Positions 23,712 to 33,575 are shown, numbered from the stretch's first letter. The stretch: DNA of 37,271 bases from an uncultured Actinomyces sp. (GCA_938040725.1 CALHZX010000136.1:1-37271), one strand, 5' to 3'. The notes: generated by a model from the sequence alone, not told the origin. Numbers and translations: made by a program.

Positions 23712-25099
23712 GCCTCCATTCGCTTCCACTCATCCAGCACGTCGGACGCGCAGCGAGTGATCGAACCGGCGCCCATCGTGACGCAGACACCACCCTCGGG
23801 GGTCAGTGAGGCAGCCAGGCGGGCAGCCTCGTGCATATTCTCAACGTAGGACGCGCCCTCGACGCGCGAGGAAATGAGGGTCGAGTCGACTCCCGGCTCG
23901 GGGTCCTCGCGGGCGCCGTAGATGCCCGCCAGCACGACGTGGTCCGCGCCCGACAGCGCCTGGGCGAAACGCTGCGCGAAGATACGTGTGCGCGAGTACA
24001 GGTGCGGCTGGAAGACCACGGTCACCTCGCCGTCGCCAGCGACGACGTGCGCCTCACGAATCGCGGCCTCCACCTCCGTCGGGTGGTGGGCGTAGTCATC
24101 GAACAGGCGACGCGAACCGACCTGGCCGCGCGCCTCGAAGCGACGGGCCGCGCCCGTAAACTCACCCAGGCCGTCAGCGATTGCCTGAGGCTCCAGCCCA
24201 CACTCGATACCGGCTACCCACGCAGCGGTCGCATTCAGGACGTTATGCTCGCCAGGGACACTCAGCGCCAGCGATGCGCGACGCTCTCCCCACGTCAGCG
24301 TCGCACCAGCCCCGTGAGCCCGAACGCGCACGTCAGAGATCACGACATCGGGATCACGCAGCGACCGATCCGCGCGCCCGTACGTCACGATGCGCAGCCC
24401 CTCCGCACGGGCGGTGTCCGCGAGACGAACCGCCCCCTCGTCCTCCGCACACGTCACCAGCAGGCCACCGGAAACCAGACAGCGTGCGAACGAAACAAAA
24501 ACCTGCTCGAACTCCTCACGCGAATGGTAGCGATCCAGATGATCGGGTTCGACGTTCGTCACGATCTCGATCGCCGGAGAATAGTTCAGGAACGAACCAT
24601 CAGACTCGTCGGCCTCGGCGACGAAAACATCGCCACCACCCAGGTGCGCGCCGGTACCCAGCTGCGGCAAAACACCCCCCACAGCCACGGACGGATCCAG
24701 CCCGCACGCCGACAGCCCGATCGCCAGCATGCCGGACGTCGTCGTCTTTCCGTGCGCACCGGCGACGCCAATGAAACGCATACCCGAAGCCGCCAGCGCG
24801 AGAGCCTGCGACCGGTGAATCACCAGCTGACCGCGCTCGCGAGCAATCGCCAGCTCGGGGTTGTCCTCGCGGATAGCAGTCGACACGACGACCACCGAGG
24901 TCGGATCCACATGCGAGGCATCGTGCCCAACGAAGACACGCACACCCACCGAGCGCAGGTGGTCAAGAACCGCCGAATCCTCGCGGTCCGAGCCCGCCAC
25001 GGTCGCGCCACGCGACGCGAGCAGCTCGGCGACGACGCTCATGCCGGCGCCTCCGATGCCAATCAGATGGAAACGATCCTGCAGCGTCGGCTCACTCAT
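23708..25099 (-). CDS. murC: UDP-N-acetylmuramate--L-alanine ligase
   Basis: A 463-residue cytoplasmic ATP-dependent ligase that adds the first amino acid, L-alanine, to UDP-MurNAc. The N-terminal Rossmann domain has GIGGAGMS (14-21); the central ATPase has the P-loop GAHGKTTT (114-121); and the Mur-ligase motif EADESDGSF lies near residue 162, with NVEPDHLD after it. The C-terminal domain contains DDYAHHPTE, the MurC signature. The ATG at 25099 overlaps the end of murG by 8 bases and has GGAGA 7 bases upstream. Confidence 0.97.
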   Translation of the reverse strand: MSEPTLQDRFHLIGIGGAGMSVVAELLASRGATVAGSDREDSAVLDHLRSVGVRVFVGHDASHVDPTSVVVVSTAIREDNPELAIARERGQLVIHRSQALALAASGMRFIGVAGAHGKTTTSGMLAIGLSACGLDPSVAVGGVLPQLGTGAHLGGGDVFVAEADESDGSFLNYSPAIEIVTNVEPDHLDRYHSREEFEQVFVSFARCLVSGGLLVTCAEDEGAVRLADTARAEGLRIVTYGRADRSLRDPDVVISDVRVRAHGAGATLTWGERRASLALSVPGEHNVLNATAAWVAGIECGLEPQAIADGLGEFTGAARRFEARGQVGSRRLFDDYAHHPTEVEAAIREAHVVAGDGEVTVVFQPHLYSRTRIFAQRFAQALSGADHVVLAGIYGAREDPEPGVDSTLISSRVEGASYVENMHEAARLAASLTPEGGVCVTMGAGSITRCASDVLDEWKRMEA

Positions 25100-26216
25100 G
25101 GCCGTTCTCCTTCACCTGTTCCAGGGCCAGATCGGCCAGTGCACGAGCAGCACCCGCACGCCCCAGAGACTGCGAAGCAGCCGCCATGTCAGGCAAGCGG
25201 GCCGAGCCCAGCAGGGGGAACACGTTGGAACGCACGAAGTCAGCCGTGAAATCCCTATCGTCGATCAGCTGCGCGCCACCCGCAGCGACGTGGTCTGCAG
25301 CATTGAGGCGCTGCTCGCCATTTCCGATCGGCAGCGGCACGTAGATGCAGGGAAGGCCCAGGGCCTCCATCTCAGCCACGGTTCCCGCACCCGATCGACA
25401 CACGACGAGGTCCGCGACGGCCAGCGCGTCCTCCATCGTCGTCAGGTAATCAATCACATGCCAGCGATCGGAGCACCCGGCAGCCTCAACAGCGGCGCGT
25501 ACAGGCTCATCCTTCCCGCGGCCCGTCAGGTGCACAACCTGCGCCCCCTCGGGCAGAGCATCCGCGGCACCGGTCATCGACTCATTCACGTGCAGCGCAC
25601 CCAGCGAGCCACCCGTGACGAGGAGCGTCGGAGCTTCGGGGTTCACGCCCAGGCGCTCAGCGGCCTCACGGCGCGCCCGCGCCGCACCAGCCGCATCCTT
25701 TCGGCTGCTCGCCAACGACGCGATCGCCGCACGCAGGGGAAGACCCGTCACGACAGTGTTCCCGCGCCGCGCGCTCAGAGGCGTCGACGGGAACGTCAAG
25801 GCGACAACTGCAGCATTACGCGCACCCACCTTGTTAGCCAAGCCGGGACGAGCATTCTGCTCATGAATAACGATCGGAACACCCGCACGCTTAGCCGCAA
25901 TGTACGCGGGCGTCGACACGTAGCCACCAAAGCCCACGAGGACGTCAGCACCCTCCAAGGCCTGCGCACACCGCTTCACTGCATCGACAAAGCGCGACGG
26001 CAGCGTGAAAAACGCGAGAGAAGGACGACGCGGCAACGGCACACGGGGAATCTCCACCAGCGGGAAACCAGCAGCCGGAACCAAATCCGATTCCAAACCA
26101 GCCGCTGTCCCCAGAACCACGACCTCGGCACCGCTCTCACGCAGCTGTGCCGCCGTCGCCAGCAGAGGATTCACGTGACCGGCGGTCCCGCCGCCAGCCA
26201 TCACAACCTTGACCAT
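25092..26216 (-). CDS. murG: UDP-GlcNAc:lipid I N-acetylglucosaminyltransferase
   Basis: A 374-residue GT-B glycosyltransferase that converts lipid I to lipid II at the cytoplasmic membrane face. The N-terminal GGGTAGHVNPLLA loop (8-20) and the HEQNARPGLANKVG segment mark the acceptor domain. LLVTGGSLGALHVNE starts the C-terminal domain, and CRSGAGTVAEMEALGLPCIYVPLP is the donor-binding signature. The ATG at 26216 has GGAGA 6 bases upstream. It lies 32 bases after ftsW and overlaps murC. Confidence 0.97.
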   Translation of the reverse strand: MVKVVMAGGGTAGHVNPLLATAAQLRESGAEVVVLGTAAGLESDLVPAAGFPLVEIPRVPLPRRPSLAFFTLPSRFVDAVKRCAQALEGADVLVGFGGYVSTPAYIAAKRAGVPIVIHEQNARPGLANKVGARNAAVVALTFPSTPLSARRGNTVVTGLPLRAAIASLASSRKDAAGAARARREAAERLGVNPEAPTLLVTGGSLGALHVNESMTGAADALPEGAQVVHLTGRGKDEPVRAAVEAAGCSDRWHVIDYLTTMEDALAVADLVVCRSGAGTVAEMEALGLPCIYVPLPIGNGEQRLNAADHVAAGGAQLIDDRDFTADFVRSNVFPLLGSARLPDMAAASQSLGRAGAARALADLALEQVKENGHE

Positions 26217-26248
26217 AAGCGTCTCCTTTACGCGTGCGTAGCCCCAGT

Positions 26249-27505
26249 TTAGCGAGCCGCGCGCCTGCGGGGCGCCACGCGGGGGTCGCGCCCCGCCGAT
26301 GCCTCGTCCGGTCGACCGATCATCCGCATACCGGCGCGGGCGCGCGCGAACGACGCCACAACCGCAACCGCGGTGATAGTAAACAGGAAGGACGATCCGC
26401 CGTAGGACACGAGCGGCAGTGGAACACCAATGACCGGCCCAAGGCCCGTCACCGATAGAACGTTAATGATCGTCTGCACCCCAATCCAGGAGGCGACACC
26501 CGAGGACACGGCGACGACGAACAGGTCCGAGGTCCCCCGTGCCACTCGGATCATGCCCCACACCAGCAGCCCCAGGCACACGAGGACGGCGAGAGTACCG
26601 AACAAGCCGAATTCCTCACCAACGATCGCGAAAATAAAGTCCGTGTGCGCCGCCTGCAGGTAATTCCACTTCTCACGCGACGCCCCGGGGCCAAGGCCAG
26701 TCAGACCTCCCGACCCCAGCGCCCACAGCGAATGATCAATCTGCTCGGGAGCAGACTCGTCCGGACCCTTCGACGTACCCGGCAGGATCGCAAGAATACG
26801 ACGAATACGGGTCGGGTTCGACAGAACCAAGAGCACCAACGTGGGGACCGCGACCATGATGAGAACACCGAACCAGCGCTTGGGCAAACCCGCGACCCAC
26901 ATGGCTCCCAAAGCACCCACCGCGACGACCATCGCGGTACCCATGTCTCGACCGAGCATCACCGCACCCAGCGCAACGAGAATCGGCAGGCCAACGGCAA
27001 CTGCCATCGTGCGCAGGTCAGAACGCTTCGACGCTGACTTCGAGACCATCAGCGCCAGGAACACAATAAGCGCGAGTTTCAGAAACTCGGACGGCTGGGC
27101 CATGATCGGCCCGAGCTTCACCCAGTTCGCGTTGCCACCCTCGGACCGGCCGAGCGGGCTAAGCACCAGCGTCTGGAAGCCGAGGGCGCCCACGAACATC
27201 ACCGGCGCAATAAAGACGAACCAGCGCTGCGGCACCAGCTGAACAACCATCGCGATCAGCAGCGAGACAACGATGATCAGAAGTGGACGGGCATACGCCG
27301 TGTAGGGGTTCTCCCCCTGCGCGATCGACGTGACCGTCTGCGCGGAAAAGCCCATAACAAGGCCGAAAACCGACAGCACGACGGCAGGCAAGACAACCAG
27401 GTAGTACGTCATCACCGGGTTTTCTTCACGCTCCTGGCCGGACCCGAAACGGATCCGAGGCAGCGTGACGGTGGGAATGTGCCACCCGCGCTTATTCGTC
27501 GCCAC
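26249..27505 (-). CDS. ftsW: Septal peptidoglycan glycosyltransferase FtsW
   Basis: A 418-residue SEDS-family polytopic membrane enzyme that polymerises lipid II at the septum together with FtsI. About ten hydrophobic helices begin near residue 33 (YYLVVLPAVVLSVFGLVM). Typical SEDS segments are PSEFLKLALIVFLALM, DMGTAMVV, GLGPGASREKWNYLQAAHTDFIFAIVGEEFG and the closing GVPLPLVSYGGSSFL. I chose the GTG at 27505, with GGGGGAG 5 bases upstream, overlapping the murD end by 14 bases; the further upstream in-frame extension is a mirror of murD. The N-terminal about 30 residues are cytoplasmic and basic. Confidence 0.94.
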   Translation of the reverse strand: MATNKRGWHIPTVTLPRIRFGSGQEREENPVMTYYLVVLPAVVLSVFGLVMGFSAQTVTSIAQGENPYTAYARPLLIIVVSLLIAMVVQLVPQRWFVFIAPVMFVGALGFQTLVLSPLGRSEGGNANWVKLGPIMAQPSEFLKLALIVFLALMVSKSASKRSDLRTMAVAVGLPILVALGAVMLGRDMGTAMVVAVGALGAMWVAGLPKRWFGVLIMVAVPTLVLLVLSNPTRIRRILAILPGTSKGPDESAPEQIDHSLWALGSGGLTGLGPGASREKWNYLQAAHTDFIFAIVGEEFGLFGTLAVLVCLGLLVWGMIRVARGTSDLFVVAVSSGVASWIGVQTIINVLSVTGLGPVIGVPLPLVSYGGSSFLFTITAVAVVASFARARAGMRMIGRPDEASAGRDPRVAPRRRAAR

Positions 27506-28937
27506 CGGCGCTCCCCCACTGGGCGGCCAGGCGCGAGACCGCGTCCGCGAACGCGTCGCCACGCTGGCCGTAGTTGTCGAACTGATCCCAGGACGCGCAC
27601 GCAGGGGCAAGCACAACAGTGTCACCCGGCATGGAGAGAGCCACGGCCTCATTCACGACCGAGAACATCCAATCCTCGTGTCCATCGACCTCAACGAAAG
27701 GCACCTTCGGGGCCCCGCTCGACAGCGCAGCGACCAGAGCACGGCGGTCCTCGCCGATAACAACGACGCCCCGCAGGGTCGGCTCGACCTGCTTGATGAG
27801 CTCCGTGAAATCCTGCCCCTTTGCGTCGCCACCGACGATCCAGATCGCACTGCGGGGAGGTAGTCCGGCGAGCGATGCCCGCGCCGCATGCGCGTTCGTC
27901 GCCTTCGAGTCGTCCACCCAGGTCAGATCCGCCGCATGGGCGATGACCGCTCGGCGATGCCCGGCGGGACGGAAGGAGCGAAGCCCCGCTTCCACGGCCT
28001 CGGGCTCGACGCCGTACGCACGTGCGAGAGCCGCAGCGGCAAGCGCATCACTCAAAGCAGCAGTCGACGGGTGAGGCCCGTAGGCGCCCGAGAGATCCGA
28101 CACGTGTGCGAGGGCCACCGCCTGACGAGCGCGCATCTCCACGAAAGCGCGGTCGACGAGGAGTCCCTCAACAATGCCAAACTGCGACACCGACGGGGCA
28201 CCGAGCGTCACGCCGATGGCACGCGCACCCTCGACGACGTCGGCGTTCTCCACCATGGCCTCAACAGTGCGATCGGATGCCGGGTACACGCACGCCTTCA
28301 CCGTGTTCTCGTACACGCGAGCCTTATCCGCCGCGTAGGCCTCAACGCTACCGTGCCAGTCCAGGTGATCCGCGTCCACATTCAGACACATCGACGCCAG
28401 AGGCGAGACCGTCTGCGCCGTATGCAGCTGGAAGCTGGACAGCTCGACAGCAAACACCTCTGCATCGGAGTCGATCGCGCGCGTGATCGGAATACCGATA
28501 TTGCCGACCTCTTCCACCTTCACACCGGCACAGCGCAGAATCTCTCCGAGCATCCCCACGGTGGTGGTCTTACCGTTCGTGCCGGTCACCGTCAACCACG
28601 GGCGACCAGCGTGCGGCCCCTCCTCCTGGAGACGCCAGGCGAGTTCCACCTCTCCCCACAGGTCGATACCGGCATCCTCACAGGCGCGGAACACCGGGTG
28701 GTGCGCGGGCACGCCCGGAGATACGACGACGAGGTCAGGGCCCGCCTCGACGATCGCGTCGACGAGGGCGTTCGGATCCTCCTGAACACAGACCTCAACC
28801 TCAGCGACATCATCGAAGAACAGCGACTGTCCGCCGCGCGCATCAAACGCGCGCACCTGCCAGTCGCGGGCGAGCAGCGCGCCCGCCGCACCCTGACCAG
28901 ACTTACCCCAGCCGACGACAGCAGCGAAACGACTCAT
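27492..28937 (-). CDS. murD: UDP-N-acetylmuramoyl-L-alanine--D-glutamate ligase
   Basis: A 481-residue Mur ligase adding D-glutamate to UDP-MurNAc-L-Ala. The Rossmann-like start is VVGWGKSGQGAA (7-18); the ATPase P-loop is TGTNGKTTT (118-126); LNVDADHLDWHG and the C-terminal VDDSKATNAHAA (the MurD DDSKATN motif) are present, as is WIVGGDAKGQDF. I chose the ATG at 28937, a 4-base ATGA overlap with the mraY stop; the longer frame from 29036 only mirrors mraY. Confidence 0.96.
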   Translation of the reverse strand: MSRFAAVVGWGKSGQGAAGALLARDWQVRAFDARGGQSLFFDDVAEVEVCVQEDPNALVDAIVEAGPDLVVVSPGVPAHHPVFRACEDAGIDLWGEVELAWRLQEEGPHAGRPWLTVTGTNGKTTTVGMLGEILRCAGVKVEEVGNIGIPITRAIDSDAEVFAVELSSFQLHTAQTVSPLASMCLNVDADHLDWHGSVEAYAADKARVYENTVKACVYPASDRTVEAMVENADVVEGARAIGVTLGAPSVSQFGIVEGLLVDRAFVEMRARQAVALAHVSDLSGAYGPHPSTAALSDALAAAALARAYGVEPEAVEAGLRSFRPAGHRRAVIAHAADLTWVDDSKATNAHAARASLAGLPPRSAIWIVGGDAKGQDFTELIKQVEPTLRGVVVIGEDRRALVAALSSGAPKVPFVEVDGHEDWMFSVVNEAVALSMPGDTVVLAPACASWDQFDNYGQRGDAFADAVSRLAAQWGSAGGDE

Positions 28938-30019
28938 CGACGCGACACCCACTCCGCATAGAAGATACCCGCACCGGCAACCGCAACAATCGCGGCAATC
29001 AGCCAGAAACGAATCACGATCGTGACTTCCTTCCAACCGAGTAGCTCGAAGTGATGGTGGAGCGGTGCCATCCGGAAGACACGTTTACCGGTGGCTTTAA
29101 AGACGCCGATCTGAATGACATCCGAGAGAACAACCGCGACGAACAGGCCTCCCACGATGACGGCGAGCAGCTCCGTCTGCGTGAGCATCGACAGGCCGGC
29201 GACAGCGCCACCAAGAGCGAGAGCACCCGTGTCGCCCATGAAGATCTGAGCGGGCGACGCGTTCCACCACAGGAAGCCCGCCAGCGCACCAATGAGCGCG
29301 GCACAGAAAATCGCAAGGTCAAGGGGGTCACGCGTCGAGTAGCAGGTCGATTGATTCGCCCCGAGCTGCGTGCACGCCTGAATGCGCTGGAAGTACGTGA
29401 TGAAGGTGTAAGCACCGAACACGAAGATGGACACACCCGCCGCCAGACCATCCAGGCCATCGGTCAGGTTCGTCGCATTCGACCACGCCGTCACAATGAG
29501 ATTCGTCCAGATCAAATACAGGACGACACCCACGCCGAGCCCCGCAAAGCCCAACGTCAAGGCCGTGGGCCGCGCGAAGGAAATCGCCAGTGTTCCGGCA
29601 TATTCGCCGAACTCGTTCGGCATGATGAGGGTTCCCAGCGCGAAGAGCGATGCGACGGCAACCTGGCCGATAATCTTGCCCGACGGATGCAAACCGAGAG
29701 AACGCTGGCGCATGATCTTGATGCCGTCATCAAGCAGTCCGATGACGCCCAAGCCCACAAACAGGAACACGAGGAGCAGGCCGGACCACGACGGTCCGGC
29801 ACCGGCGACCAGCGAACCAATCAGCCAGGCCACCACGGCCGCCAGAATGATGACAACGCCGCCCATGGTGGGCGTGCCGCGCTTGGTCAAGTGCTGGGTC
29901 GGCCCATCCTGGCGGATGAACTGACCGTACTGGTGCAACACCAGGAAGCGGATGAGCAGCGGCGTACACGTCACTGACAGCGCCATGGCGATAATGAACG
30001 CCGAGATAAGTCCAATCAC
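28934..30019 (-). CDS. mraY: Phospho-N-acetylmuramoyl-pentapeptide transferase
   Basis: A 361-residue membrane enzyme with about ten helices that transfers phospho-MurNAc-pentapeptide to undecaprenyl phosphate, making lipid I. The conserved segments are QDGPTQHLTKRGTPTMGG, LLDDGIKIM (catalytic aspartates), NATNLTDGLDGLAAG with the magnesium-binding aspartate, and APLHHHFELLGW. The start is a GTG at 30019 overlapping the murF stop by 4 bases (GTGA), with GAAGGGA about 10 bases upstream. A loop insertion near residue 225 (FQRIQACTQLGANQSTCYS), with two cysteines, is typical of actinobacterial MraY. Confidence 0.96.
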   Translation of the reverse strand: MIGLISAFIIAMALSVTCTPLLIRFLVLHQYGQFIRQDGPTQHLTKRGTPTMGGVVIILAAVVAWLIGSLVAGAGPSWSGLLLVFLFVGLGVIGLLDDGIKIMRQRSLGLHPSGKIIGQVAVASLFALGTLIMPNEFGEYAGTLAISFARPTALTLGFAGLGVGVVLYLIWTNLIVTAWSNATNLTDGLDGLAAGVSIFVFGAYTFITYFQRIQACTQLGANQSTCYSTRDPLDLAIFCAALIGALAGFLWWNASPAQIFMGDTGALALGGAVAGLSMLTQTELLAVIVGGLFVAVVLSDVIQIGVFKATGKRVFRMAPLHHHFELLGWKEVTIVIRFWLIAAIVAVAGAGIFYAEWVSRR

Positions 30020-31413
30020 CGGTTCGTTCCCTTCTCTCGCAGGATGTCTGCGACCTGCCACGAATGTGACCCGTAGGAGCCTTTGACCAAGATGACGGCG
30101 CCATCCTCGGCATGTTCGATCGCCAGGCGCACGGCCTGCTCGGGATCTGACGCGACCTCACGATGGGCCACACCCGGGGCCCCTTCTAAATAGTAGTGGG
30201 CATCCGTCCCCAGGCCAATGAGGGTGTCCACACCCGCATCCTCGATCATGGCTCCCACCTGCTCGTGCAACGACTGCGTGTCATCGCCCAGCTCCAGCAT
30301 TTCGCCGAGCACCGCAATGGTATGCGCGTCCGAGCCGATCGAGGCCAGAGCTGCGATTCCGGCACGCATCGAATCCAGGTTCGCGTTGTACGAATCGTCG
30401 ATGAGGGTGATTGCCGTGCCCTGAACCGTGAGCTCATGAACGTCCATGCGATGAGGGCTCAATGCACGCGCATTCGACAAGGCACTAGCCACTGTCTCCA
30501 GGTTCACCCCGAGCGTCAGGGCGCCGGCTGCGGCAGCCAAGGCGTTCGCCACGTGGTGGCGACCCACAATCTTCAGGTCAATGCGCGCCTCGCCCTGAGG
30601 CGCCACGAGAGTGAAGGAAGCGCGGTCGGCGCGGTCAAGGCACACGTTGATCGCCCGCACATCGCCGCGGGGATTACCCGCGGCGGAGAAGCGGATAATC
30701 TGCCCCGTCGCCAGAGGCGCCATCGCCTCAACATTCGGGTCATCGGTGTTGAGAATGACGGGGCCACCCGGGCGCATCCCCTTGATGAGTTCAGCCTTCG
30801 CGGCGGCAACGCCCTCGAAACCACCGAAGCCACCCACGTGGGCGTGCCCCACGCACAGCTCAATGGCAACGTCCGGGGACACGATATTCGTCAGGTAGGT
30901 GATGTGGCCGGGACCCGATGCACCCATCTCGAGGACGAGGTGGCGCGTCGATTCATCGGCCAGGAGCACCGTCAACGGCAGGCCGACCTCATTGTTGAAT
31001 GAGAGCTTGGGGGCCACCGTCGGCCCGTCCTCGCTCATAATCTGCGCGAGCAGGTCCTTCGTCGTCGTCTTACCCACAGATCCCGTCATCGCGATGACAT
31101 CGAGGTCTCCCCCACTGCGCAGCTTCTCCACGTGCGCCCGGGCCAGAGCACCGAGCGCCTCGGTCGAATCATGCACGACAATCTGAGCCACGGCCTCGTC
31201 GACCTCGTGTTCGACGATCACAGCGACGGCACCGCGCGCCACCGCCCCTGCAACGAACGTGTGCCCGTCGGCAGCCTCGCCGCGGCGCGCAATGTAGAGC
31301 GATCCCTCGGCTGCTTCGCGCGAGTCGGTGACTACCGGGCCTGTCACGAGCACATCGGGGCCAACCAGGCGACCCGACACTGCCTCAGCAATCCATTGTG
31401 CTGACGTCTGCAT
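30016..31413 (-). CDS. murF: UDP-N-acetylmuramoyl-tripeptide--D-alanyl-D-alanine ligase
   Basis: A 465-residue Mur ligase that adds D-Ala-D-Ala to the UDP-MurNAc-tripeptide, the last cytoplasmic precursor step. The N-domain has VTDSREAAEGSLYIARRGE, the ATPase has the P-loop MTGSVGKTTTKD (109-120), and the C-domain contains LIDDSYNANLDSM, the MurF signature, and VLVKGSYGSHSW. The ATG at 31413 has GGAG 6 bases upstream and lies 17 bases after ftsI. In most dcw clusters murE sits between ftsI and murF; here there is no room for it. Confidence 0.96.
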   Translation of the reverse strand: MQTSAQWIAEAVSGRLVGPDVLVTGPVVTDSREAAEGSLYIARRGEAADGHTFVAGAVARGAVAVIVEHEVDEAVAQIVVHDSTEALGALARAHVEKLRSGGDLDVIAMTGSVGKTTTKDLLAQIMSEDGPTVAPKLSFNNEVGLPLTVLLADESTRHLVLEMGASGPGHITYLTNIVSPDVAIELCVGHAHVGGFGGFEGVAAAKAELIKGMRPGGPVILNTDDPNVEAMAPLATGQIIRFSAAGNPRGDVRAINVCLDRADRASFTLVAPQGEARIDLKIVGRHHVANALAAAAGALTLGVNLETVASALSNARALSPHRMDVHELTVQGTAITLIDDSYNANLDSMRAGIAALASIGSDAHTIAVLGEMLELGDDTQSLHEQVGAMIEDAGVDTLIGLGTDAHYYLEGAPGVAHREVASDPEQAVRLAIEHAEDGAVILVKGSYGSHSWQVADILREKGTNR

Positions 31414-31430
31414 ATTCTACTCCTTCAGAC

Positions 31431-33164
31431 TCACGGCGTCGTCGGATACAGGTTAGCGGACGACGTGGAGGCGGGGATACCCAGGTTGCCGACAGCGGTA
31501 CGCGCAATGTCGCCAAACAGCGGCGCCGAGGAATCAGATGAGACCGACGCCACCCTCGGGTTGTACAGCACGACGGCGATCGCGAGGCGCGGCGCGTCCG
31601 CGGGAATAATGCCTGCAGTCGTGGAGACGAGGCCGGACGCACCATCGATGATCGTCTCAGCGGTACCGGTCTTCACACCCACGCGGTAGCCGGGCACCTT
31701 CGCGGCACCGGCGGTACCCCGATCGTCCTCGACGACGGACTCCATCATCGTGACCAGCTCAGAGGCAGCCGTCGCATCCATAGCCTGGACAGGCTGACTA
31801 CCCTGTGGCACCTCAACTGTTCCATCCGCGTTCGTCCACGACTTCACAATGTGAGGCGCGATGCGCACTCCCCCGTTCGCGATCGTGGCGAGCGCCGAGG
31901 CCTCCTGCATCGCGGTAATCGCGTACGCCTGACCGAACATCGTCACGTAGCGGTCACGGCCCTGCCACTGATCCGCACTGCGCAGTAGCCCGGCGGACTC
32001 ACCGGGCAGCTCGACGCCCGTCTCCTCGCCAAACCCGAGAGCGCGCATCATCGCGTAACGCTGGTCGTCGCTCATCGTCTGGCCGATCAGAACAGTACCC
32101 GTGTTCGACGACTCCGCCAGAACACCCGTCGCCGTCAGGGTCTCGCCGCCGTGCTCGTGGAAGTCGGTGATAGGACCACCCGCGTCGGGAAGATCCAGCG
32201 AGTAGGGCACCTGGAAGACACTCGTCGGCGTGATCGTCCCCTGATTGAGGGCCGCCCCCACGGTCACGAGCTTGCCCACCGAGCCGGGCTCAAATGCGTC
32301 CTGAACCGCGTGCACCTTCTGAGGGTTCGCGTTGTCGGACTCCTTGGAGTTCGAGTCCGCCATCACCAGCACATGACCTGTTGCCACGTCCTCGATGACG
32401 ACCGCGCCCCAGTCGGCCTGGTGTTTCGTCACTCGCGCGTCGAGCAGTTCCTGAACCTGGTGTTGCAGGTCGGCATGCAGTGTGAGCTCCACATTGCCAC
32501 CGTTCTTCGGCTCCACAGTGGTCTTCTTACCGCCCGGCATCACGGCACCGTTGGGCGCGATCTCGAAGGCCTGCGCGCCGGGTGTCCCCGTCAGCAGTGC
32601 GTCAAACTGCGCTTCCATACCAGAAGATCCCTGCCCCTCGGCGTTGACCGTCCCGATGACGGGCGCAGCAACATTGCCATTAGGGTACTCGCGCTCGAAG
32701 ACGGACTCCCACTCGATCCCGTAGATGTCCAGTTTGCGGATCTCGCGGTAGGACACCGCATCTACGTTGCGCTTAATGTACACGTAGGTCGAGTCGCCCA
32801 GCATCATGCCGCCGAGCTCCGCCTCATTCATGCCAAGGATGGGCGCCAAGAGGCGCGCGGCCTCCGCGGGGCCACGGCCAACCTCGTTCCCGTCATCGTC
32901 ACGGTGCACGAAGGAACGGATATTCACCTGGTTCACCGCAATGTCGTACGTCTGAATCGAGTTCGCCATGACAACACCCGTAGCATCGGTGATCGTGCCA
33001 CGAGCAGCAGCAACCTCCGTCGAGGAGGTACGCACACGCTGCCCCTGGGCCGCCAATGACGGCCCCTCAATGATCTGCAGCTGAACCAGACGCACACCAC
33101 AGATACACAGGGCACCAACGAGGATGCCCACGATCCATCGCGAACGCGTCATGACGGTATCCAT
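31431..33164 (-). CDS. ftsI: Septal class B penicillin-binding protein FtsI (PBP3-like)
   Basis: A 577-residue D,D-transpeptidase that cross-links septal peptidoglycan. One N-terminal membrane helix (about 9-27) is followed by the pedestal domain (RGTITDATGVVMANS near 56-69) and the penicillin-binding domain. The active-site motifs are intact: SVGK at 295-298 with nucleophile Ser295, SSN at 352-354 and KTGT at 498-501. No PASTA repeats are present. I used the ATG at 33164, with GGCGAG 5 bases upstream; a second ATG four codons later is less well placed. It follows ftsL by 18 bases. Confidence 0.96.
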   Translation of the reverse strand: MDTVMTRSRWIVGILVGALCICGVRLVQLQIIEGPSLAAQGQRVRTSSTEVAAARGTITDATGVVMANSIQTYDIAVNQVNIRSFVHRDDDGNEVGRGPAEAARLLAPILGMNEAELGGMMLGDSTYVYIKRNVDAVSYREIRKLDIYGIEWESVFEREYPNGNVAAPVIGTVNAEGQGSSGMEAQFDALLTGTPGAQAFEIAPNGAVMPGGKKTTVEPKNGGNVELTLHADLQHQVQELLDARVTKHQADWGAVVIEDVATGHVLVMADSNSKESDNANPQKVHAVQDAFEPGSVGKLVTVGAALNQGTITPTSVFQVPYSLDLPDAGGPITDFHEHGGETLTATGVLAESSNTGTVLIGQTMSDDQRYAMMRALGFGEETGVELPGESAGLLRSADQWQGRDRYVTMFGQAYAITAMQEASALATIANGGVRIAPHIVKSWTNADGTVEVPQGSQPVQAMDATAASELVTMMESVVEDDRGTAGAAKVPGYRVGVKTGTAETIIDGASGLVSTTAGIIPADAPRLAIAVVLYNPRVASVSSDSSAPLFGDIARTAVGNLGIPASTSSANLYPTTP

Positions 33165-33182
33165 CGGTACTCGCCTTCCGAG

Positions 33183-33575
33183 TTACTTCGCGGGAGTCCC
33201 AGCCTCGACACTGCCGGTTTCGAGAGTGATGAAGCCCGACTTCCCGGCGGGCACCATGCCGTTCGCCTTCGCAGCCTTCTCGAGCTCCGTCGGCGAGGCC
33301 TTCCGATCTAGTTCCGCGCGCATCGTCCACGACTGCGCCTCCAGCTCATTAAGAACCAGCTGCTGCTCACGGATCTCGAACGACGTCTGGGCCATGCGCG
33401 TATTGAGAACCATCGATGTGACGACGGAGGCCAGTGCGACGGCGACGAAGAGCATGAGGATCGCCGCGACCGAGCGTCGGGGACGAGCGCCCTCAACGAT
33501 ACGCAGCTCATGGGCCTCCTCGCGGCGCAGCTCGGGGCGCGCTGCGGGACGTGCCTTCGCGGTTGCTGCACTCAT
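33183..33575 (-). CDS. ftsL: FtsL-like bitopic cell division protein
   Basis: A 130-residue protein with the FtsL layout: a basic cytoplasmic N-terminus of about 35 residues, one membrane helix (about 37-57, SVAAILMLFVAVALASVVTS), then a coiled-coil-like stretch (TSFEIREQQLVLNELEAQSWTMRAELDRKAS) and a short tail. FtsL diverges strongly in sequence, so the call rests on size, topology and its place between rsmH and ftsI. It would join FtsB and FtsQ to activate FtsW-FtsI. The ATG at 33575 overlaps the rsmH stop by 4 bases (ATGA). Confidence 0.85.
   Translation of the reverse strand: MSAATAKARPAARPELRREEAHELRIVEGARPRRSVAAILMLFVAVALASVVTSMVLNTRMAQTSFEIREQQLVLNELEAQSWTMRAELDRKASPTELEKAAKANGMVPAGKSGFITLETGSVEAGTPAK

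Noticed and set aside
23831..25249. Plus-strand open frame of 472 codons opposite murC
   Set aside because: Antisense shadow; Arg/Gln/His-rich composition typical of mirrored high-GC codons.
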